A DNA stretch of 64,000 bases, from positions 1-64,000 of the forward strand of contig DBJE01000008.1 in the NCBI GenBank assembly GCA_002297045.1. The letters are read 5' to 3'. This stretch comes from Caryophanales bacterium UBA784. GTDB lineage: Bacteria; Bacillota_I; Bacilli_A; RFN20; CAG-288. The position numbers and the translations under genes are program-made. Positions 60,487 through 64,000 of the stretch are shown piece after piece; the stretch's first letter is position 1; each line of letters starts with the position of its first letter. The notes under the pieces are model-generated. The model searched no databases and was not told the DNA's origin. It saw only the letters and a list, made by a program, of their open reading frames with translations.

Positions 60487-61836
60487 CTAGAGCAGTCCTT
60501 TCTTCCTTAAAAGGGGACGAAGAGTGTCAGAAGTAGAGAAATCCTTCTCTTCTCTTGCCTTTTGGTAGTCGGCATAGTTCTTTCTGTCTTCCTCAGTGAC
60601 CTGAGGCACATCAAATACAAGGCCAAGGATAGAGAAGAACTTCCTCAGGGTTCCATAAAGAGAAGAGACAAGGTTTAAGTCCGCATCCTTTTTCCTAACG
60701 AGGGAGTTCAGTTCCTTGACTACCTTGTCGACAACAGCCCTAGCGTTAGAGACGTTAAGGTCACTAGCTAAATCGTCCCTGAATTTCCCGTAGTCTTCCT
60801 GGCTAAGAGGGGAGGCAGGGACGTTCTTAAGCTGAAGAAGGGCAGATGCCCGCCTGACGGTGGACTGGAATTTATTGGCTTTCTTGTCGAAGAGGTCAAG
60901 CTGTTCCTCTGTATAGTTAATCGGAGCACGGTAGTGGGTGGAATAGAAGAACCTTCTTACTCCGTTTCCGCTGTGACGGGAAAGAACGTCTTTTGCCAGA
61001 ATGGAGTTTCCAAGGGATTTACTCCTCTTCGTTCCGTTGGTGAGAAGGAAGCCGACATGCATCCAGTAATTGGCAAGGTGGGTATGGTTTGCCGCCTCGG
61101 ACTGGGCGATTTCGTTCTCGTGATGAGGGAACTTGAGATCGAAACCTCCACCGTGGATATCAATCAAGGGTTTATGGAAGACGGAGTTGACCATGACCAC
61201 GCATTCGGTGTGCCAGCCTGGACGCCCCGTGCCGACAATGGTGTCGAACTTGATTCCATCATCCTTCGTCAGCTTCCAAAGGGCGAAGTCGAGGGGGTTC
61301 TCCTTGTGGGAGTTGACGTCGATTCTTGCTCCTGAGACAAGGTCGTCGATGTTCTGCTTGCTCAGTGTCCCGTAGTCTTTGATTTTTCCGACACGGAAAT
61401 AAATGTCGTCGTCTGCCTTATAGGCATAGTCCGTCTCGACTAGCCCCTTGATGAATTCAGCCATCTTATTGATGTACTGACTTGCCTTAGGGTGGTCATA
61501 GAGCTTAAGGATATGGAGCTTATCCAGGCAGTCCTCATAGGCCTTGATATAGAATTCGGAAAGCTCTTTTTCGCTCTTTCCTTCCTTTTTCGCCTCATTG
61601 ATGATCTTGTCGTCGATGTCGGTGTAATTGGAAACGCATTTGACCTTGTACCCGGCTTCCGAAAGAAAACGGGTGAGAAGGTCAAAGGTGATGGTCGGAC
61701 GGAAGTTTCCAAGGTGGACATAGTTATAGACGGTCGGTCCGCAGTAGTAGATGTCTACCTCGTTTCCCTCTAGCGGAACAAACTTCCGTAGTTTCCCCTG
61801 ATAGGAGTCATAAAGGACGATGTTTTCCTTGTTCAT
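60487..61836 (-). CDS. cysS: cysteinyl-tRNA synthetase
   Basis: Class I synthetase, 449 residues. The Zn Cys and HIGH-like motif lie in CGPTVYNYVHLGNFRP, then NYTDIDDKII, RPGWHTECVVM, HHENEIAQSEA and the KMSKS loop. In the latter, GTK-x-SKSLGN has AGG at 61024-61026, so only reading AGG as Met gives the essential KMSKS. The C-terminal helical domain is complete. One base separates it from glf and from the ABC gene. Confidence 0.97.
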   Translation of the reverse strand: MNKENIVLYDSYQGKLRKFVPLEGNEVDIYYCGPTVYNYVHLGNFRPTITFDLLTRFLSEAGYKVKCVSNYTDIDDKIINEAKKEGKSEKELSEFYIKAYEDCLDKLHILKLYDHPKASQYINKMAEFIKGLVETDYAYKADDDIYFRVGKIKDYGTLSKQNIDDLVSGARIDVNSHKENPLDFALWKLTKDDGIKFDTIVGTGRPGWHTECVVMVNSVFHKPLIDIHGGGFDLKFPHHENEIAQSEAANHTHLANYWMHVGFLLTNGTKRSKSLGNSILAKDVLSRHSGNGVRRFFYSTHYRAPINYTEEQLDLFDKKANKFQSTVRRASALLQLKNVPASPLSQEDYGKFRDDLASDLNVSNARAVVDKVVKELNSLVRKKDADLNLVSSLYGTLRKFFSILGLVFDVPQVTEEDRKNYADYQKAREEKDFSTSDTLRPLLRKKGLL

Positions 61837-61837
61837 G

Positions 61838-63679
61838 TTAATCTCTTCCTTTCTTCAGATTGTTTTCCCTGTTTTGGAGTCTGTAAAGATTATAGTAGAT
61901 TTGATGGTGTTTCAATAGTTCATTGTGATTTCCCTGCTCCCTTAGCCGTCCCTTGTGGATGACAAAGATGATGTCCGCATCCTTGATGGTGCTAAGCCGG
62001 TGGGCGACAATCACCCTCGTTCCGATTTCCCGCCTCCGGAGGAGGGACTTCTGGATAATCTGCTCCGTCTCGGTGTCGATGTTCGCCGTCGCCTCGTCAA
62101 GGAGAACCATGGATGGCTTATAGACAAGAGTCCGGGCAAAGGAAATCAGCTGCCGCTGCCCGGCGGAGTAATTGTCTCCCCGTTCCTTGACGACTTCCCC
62201 GTAGCCATTCGGAAGGGCAGTAATGAAGGAATCCGCCCCTACTTCCTTGCAGGCTTTGACAATTTCCTCCTTGGAAATATTTTTGTCCCCAAGGGAGATA
62301 TTGTCCCTAAGAGTGCCGGAGAAAAGAAAGACGTCCTGAAGCATGACCCCGATGTTGCGTCTGATGCAGTCTAACGAGTAATCCCTGATATTGATGTCAT
62401 CGATAAGAATCTCCCCCTTATTGGCTTCATAAGTCCGGTTAATCAGAGAAATGATGGTCGACTTCCCGGCTCCGGTTGCCCCGACAAAGGCGGCAGTCTC
62501 TCCGGGCTGAATCACAAAAGAGACATCCTTTAAGACAAAGTCATTCTTTTCGTAGGCGAAATAGACGTGCCGAAACTCGATCTTTCCTTTAAAGGAAGGA
62601 ACATCGATGCCGCCTTTTTCCTCCTCTTCCTTAGCCTTGGACTTCAGGATGAAAAGAACCCGTTCGGCGGAAGAGAAAATCGACTGCCTCTGGTTAAGCC
62701 TCTTTGTGACGGTCTGAATTGGCTGGAAGAACTGGCCGTTAAAGGAGATGAGCCTTTGAAAGGTTCCAATCGTCAGCCCTCCCCTTGTGGGATCCCTGTT
62801 CACCCTAGGAAGGGAAAGGGCAATGATTAGAATGTAGGACCTAACCTGTAAAAGGTACCTGGTCGGATAGAAGGCGGAATAGACATTCGAGCACTTCAGG
62901 GCGCTCTTCCATATGGCCGTGTTCTTTTCATCGAACTCTTCCCTCTTTTTGTCCTCCGCCGCAAATAGCTTGACGACCTTTACGCCCTGAAAGGTTTCGC
63001 TAAGGAAGGAATTCCTCTCGGAGATGGATTTCTTATTCGCCCGGTAGTACTTCTTCGTTTTCTTCGTGAAGGCGAGGGAGACAAAGAAGACAACCGGGAT
63101 GAAGGCTAGGAAGATGAGGCCGAAATAAAAGCACCCGGCCAAGGAAGAGACGATAAAGGTCCCAAGCGTGATGATTGTAATCGTCCTTATCGAGCGGAGG
63201 AACTGGGGGACGATGTCACTAAAGAAAGTCGACAGGTTCTCACTGTCGTTCGTGATTCTGGTGACGTAGCTTCCGATTTTCAGCTGCCGGAGTTCGGAGA
63301 GGGAATAGCTGCCTACCTTTTTGAACCTGTCGTTCCGCCTGTCTTTGACGACATGCTGTCCGAGCTTTTTTAAGCCCCTGTTAACGAAATAGGCCCCGAT
63401 TCCGGCAAGGAACCAGAGAAGGGTGTCGGCAAGGGTCAGATAGATGACCGGAAGGAAGACGCTTCCTTGATAGGGCTTTGGCCTTTTCGAGGCCTTAGAA
63501 AGATAGTCGATCAAAAACCGGGCAAGGAAAGGCTCGCCGGTAAAGAGCGCGTTGACGAAGAGATCAAGAATCAGGATCAGGACAAAGTTTTTCCTATAAG
63601 GACGGAAATAGGGAAGGATATCCTTAAGAAGGGATAGCTTTTCTTTTTTTTCTGGGTCTTTTTTATTTAGCAGCATCAT
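61838..63679 (-). CDS. ABC exporter subunit (catalytic half of a heterodimer)
   Basis: 613 residues. Six membrane helices (about 30-330) and an ATPase domain: Walker A GATGAGKST, Q loop, signature YSAGQRQLISFAR, Walker B LLDEATANID with the catalytic Glu, and H loop AHRLST. The transmembrane domain has the coupling segment SETFQGVKVVKLFAAEDKK. It overlaps the upstream partner by ATGA. The pair resembles YheI/YheH or LmrCD; the exported substrate is unknown. Confidence 0.92.
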   Translation of the reverse strand: MMLLNKKDPEKKEKLSLLKDILPYFRPYRKNFVLILILDLFVNALFTGEPFLARFLIDYLSKASKRPKPYQGSVFLPVIYLTLADTLLWFLAGIGAYFVNRGLKKLGQHVVKDRRNDRFKKVGSYSLSELRQLKIGSYVTRITNDSENLSTFFSDIVPQFLRSIRTITIITLGTFIVSSLAGCFYFGLIFLAFIPVVFFVSLAFTKKTKKYYRANKKSISERNSFLSETFQGVKVVKLFAAEDKKREEFDEKNTAIWKSALKCSNVYSAFYPTRYLLQVRSYILIIALSLPRVNRDPTRGGLTIGTFQRLISFNGQFFQPIQTVTKRLNQRQSIFSSAERVLFILKSKAKEEEEKGGIDVPSFKGKIEFRHVYFAYEKNDFVLKDVSFVIQPGETAAFVGATGAGKSTIISLINRTYEANKGEILIDDINIRDYSLDCIRRNIGVMLQDVFLFSGTLRDNISLGDKNISKEEIVKACKEVGADSFITALPNGYGEVVKERGDNYSAGQRQLISFARTLVYKPSMVLLDEATANIDTETEQIIQKSLLRRREIGTRVIVAHRLSTIKDADIIFVIHKGRLREQGNHNELLKHHQIYYNLYRLQNRENNLKKGRD

Positions 63680-64000
63680 TCCCTCTCCTTCGCCAGCTTC
63701 TGCCTTTCAACAATGCCGTGGTAGAAGGGACAATCTCTCCTTAGCTCTTCGTGTTTTCCTTTTCCGATGAGCTTTCCTTTGTCAAGGACAAGAATCAGGT
63801 CTGCATTCTCCAAGGTGGAAATCCGGTGGGCGATAATAAACGTCGTCCTCTTTCGTTCCCTGGACTTCAGGTGCAGAAGAATCTCTTTTTCCGTGTCAGC
63901 ATCGACGGCGGAGAGAGAATCATCCAGGACAAGGACGGAAGGCTCTTTATAGAAGGCACGGGCAAGGCAGATCCGCTGTCTCTGCCCGCCGGAAACGGTC
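63676..64000 (-). CDS. ABC exporter subunit, partial (degenerate ATP site)
   Basis: Only the last 107 codons are in the window, the N-terminus lies beyond the right edge. The signature VSGGQRQRICLARAF, Walker B VLVLDDSLSAVDADTE, and H loop IIAHRIST are seen. The residue after the Walker B Asp is Asp, not the catalytic Glu, as in BmrC, LmrC or TM287, so this half carries the non-hydrolytic site. The Arg residues of GGQRQR are AGA and CGG. It is translationally coupled to the next gene. Confidence 0.9.
   Translation of the reverse strand, partial: TVSGGQRQRICLARAFYKEPSVLVLDDSLSAVDADTEKEILLHLKSRERKRTTFIIAHRISTLENADLILVLDKGKLIGKGKHEELRRDCPFYHGIVERQKLAKERE

Noticed and set aside
1..64000. Mycoplasma-type code (TGA = Trp)
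   Set aside because: TGA acts as the stop at several ATGA overlaps (for example 25839-25842, 46265-46268), and conserved Trp positions use TGG.
1..64000. AGG read as Lys, Ser or Gly, as in some mitochondrial codes
   Set aside because: AGG falls at Met positions of rigid motifs (KMSKS, SSAMP, VGMST, DMVINIG, PFNMNTF) and at hydrophobic sites in membrane helices; Lys, Ser or Gly would not fit.
1..64000. AGG as Leu or Ile rather than Met
   Set aside because: Some sites tolerate Leu or Ile, but KMSKS, SSAMP and VGMST strongly favour Met, and the published precedent in Bacilli is Met.
1..64000. CRISPR array, prophage or intact insertion sequence
   Set aside because: No regular direct repeats, phage structural genes or transposase were seen.

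Overview
The window is a compact, gene-dense bacterial chromosome segment from the Firmicutes/Bacilli side of the tree: strong AGGAGG ribosome sites, TTGACA/TATAAT promoters, hairpin-plus-T terminators, a pst-pho operon, holA beside rpsT, an RNase J and a B. subtilis-like protein complement. TGA is an ordinary stop (several ATGA overlaps), so this is not a Mycoplasma-type code.

The most important observation is that the standard code mistranslates it. At family-diagnostic methionines the codon is repeatedly AGG: the KMSKS motif of CysS, the SSAMP signature of PurB, DMVINIG of DeoC, LLMDEP of PstB, FMIQGGDP of cyclophilin, PFNMNTF of Glf, KSxMRTAIK of ribosomal protein S20, and many more. Conserved arginines in the same proteins use CGN or AGA. 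AGG is therefore read as methionine, and appears to be the commonest internal Met codon. This matches the AGG-to-Met reassignment reported for one clade of uncultivated Bacilli in the Codetta survey (Shulgina and Eddy, eLife 2021). Every protein below should be read with AGG as Met.

Layout. 1-1240: window edge, tRNA-Phe and a possible PD-(D/E)XK-like nuclease. 1247-8580: one phosphate regulon operon on the minus strand (pstS-pstC-pstA-pstB-phoU-phoB-phoR) behind a triple Pho-box-like repeat. Its PstS is circularly permuted (the C-terminal half of the family comes first) and its PstA carries a large extra extracellular segment. 8663-12000: SDR enzyme, then a membrane protein with a LemA protein. 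12041-17300: cysK, purA-purB, PAP2-Nudix. 17376-24640: a lipoprotein, deoxynucleoside kinase, HD hydrolase, fba, a uridine-kinase/CYTH fusion, CvpA and DJ-1. 24703-27500: aguA-aguB-xth (agmatine to putrescine, plus DNA repair). 27635-34070: RNase J with an altered metal site, deoC, rpsT/holA, cyclophilin, gpmA, two tRNAs, acpP. 34191-39815: a degenerate GGDEF-EAL membrane protein, proS, pepP, trmL. 39861-40040: a structured RNA resembling 6S RNA. 40098-44600: tkt, an unknown membrane protein, sdaA, rpsU. 44664-48585: dtd-mnmA-ABC ATPase-ABC permease. 48688-54530: punA-rarA, then fmt-ybaK-aldo/keto reductase, then membrane proteins. 54586-58505: a P-loop protein, a decayed patch, mtaB and tRNAs for Ala, Gly and Asp. 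58742-64000: hpt, glf, cysS and a heterodimeric ABC exporter that runs off the edge.

The genes serve central metabolism, nucleotide salvage, phosphate supply, and translation with its quality control (proS, cysS, fmt, dtd, ybaK, mnmA, mtaB, trmL). No CRISPR array, prophage or complete insertion sequence was seen.
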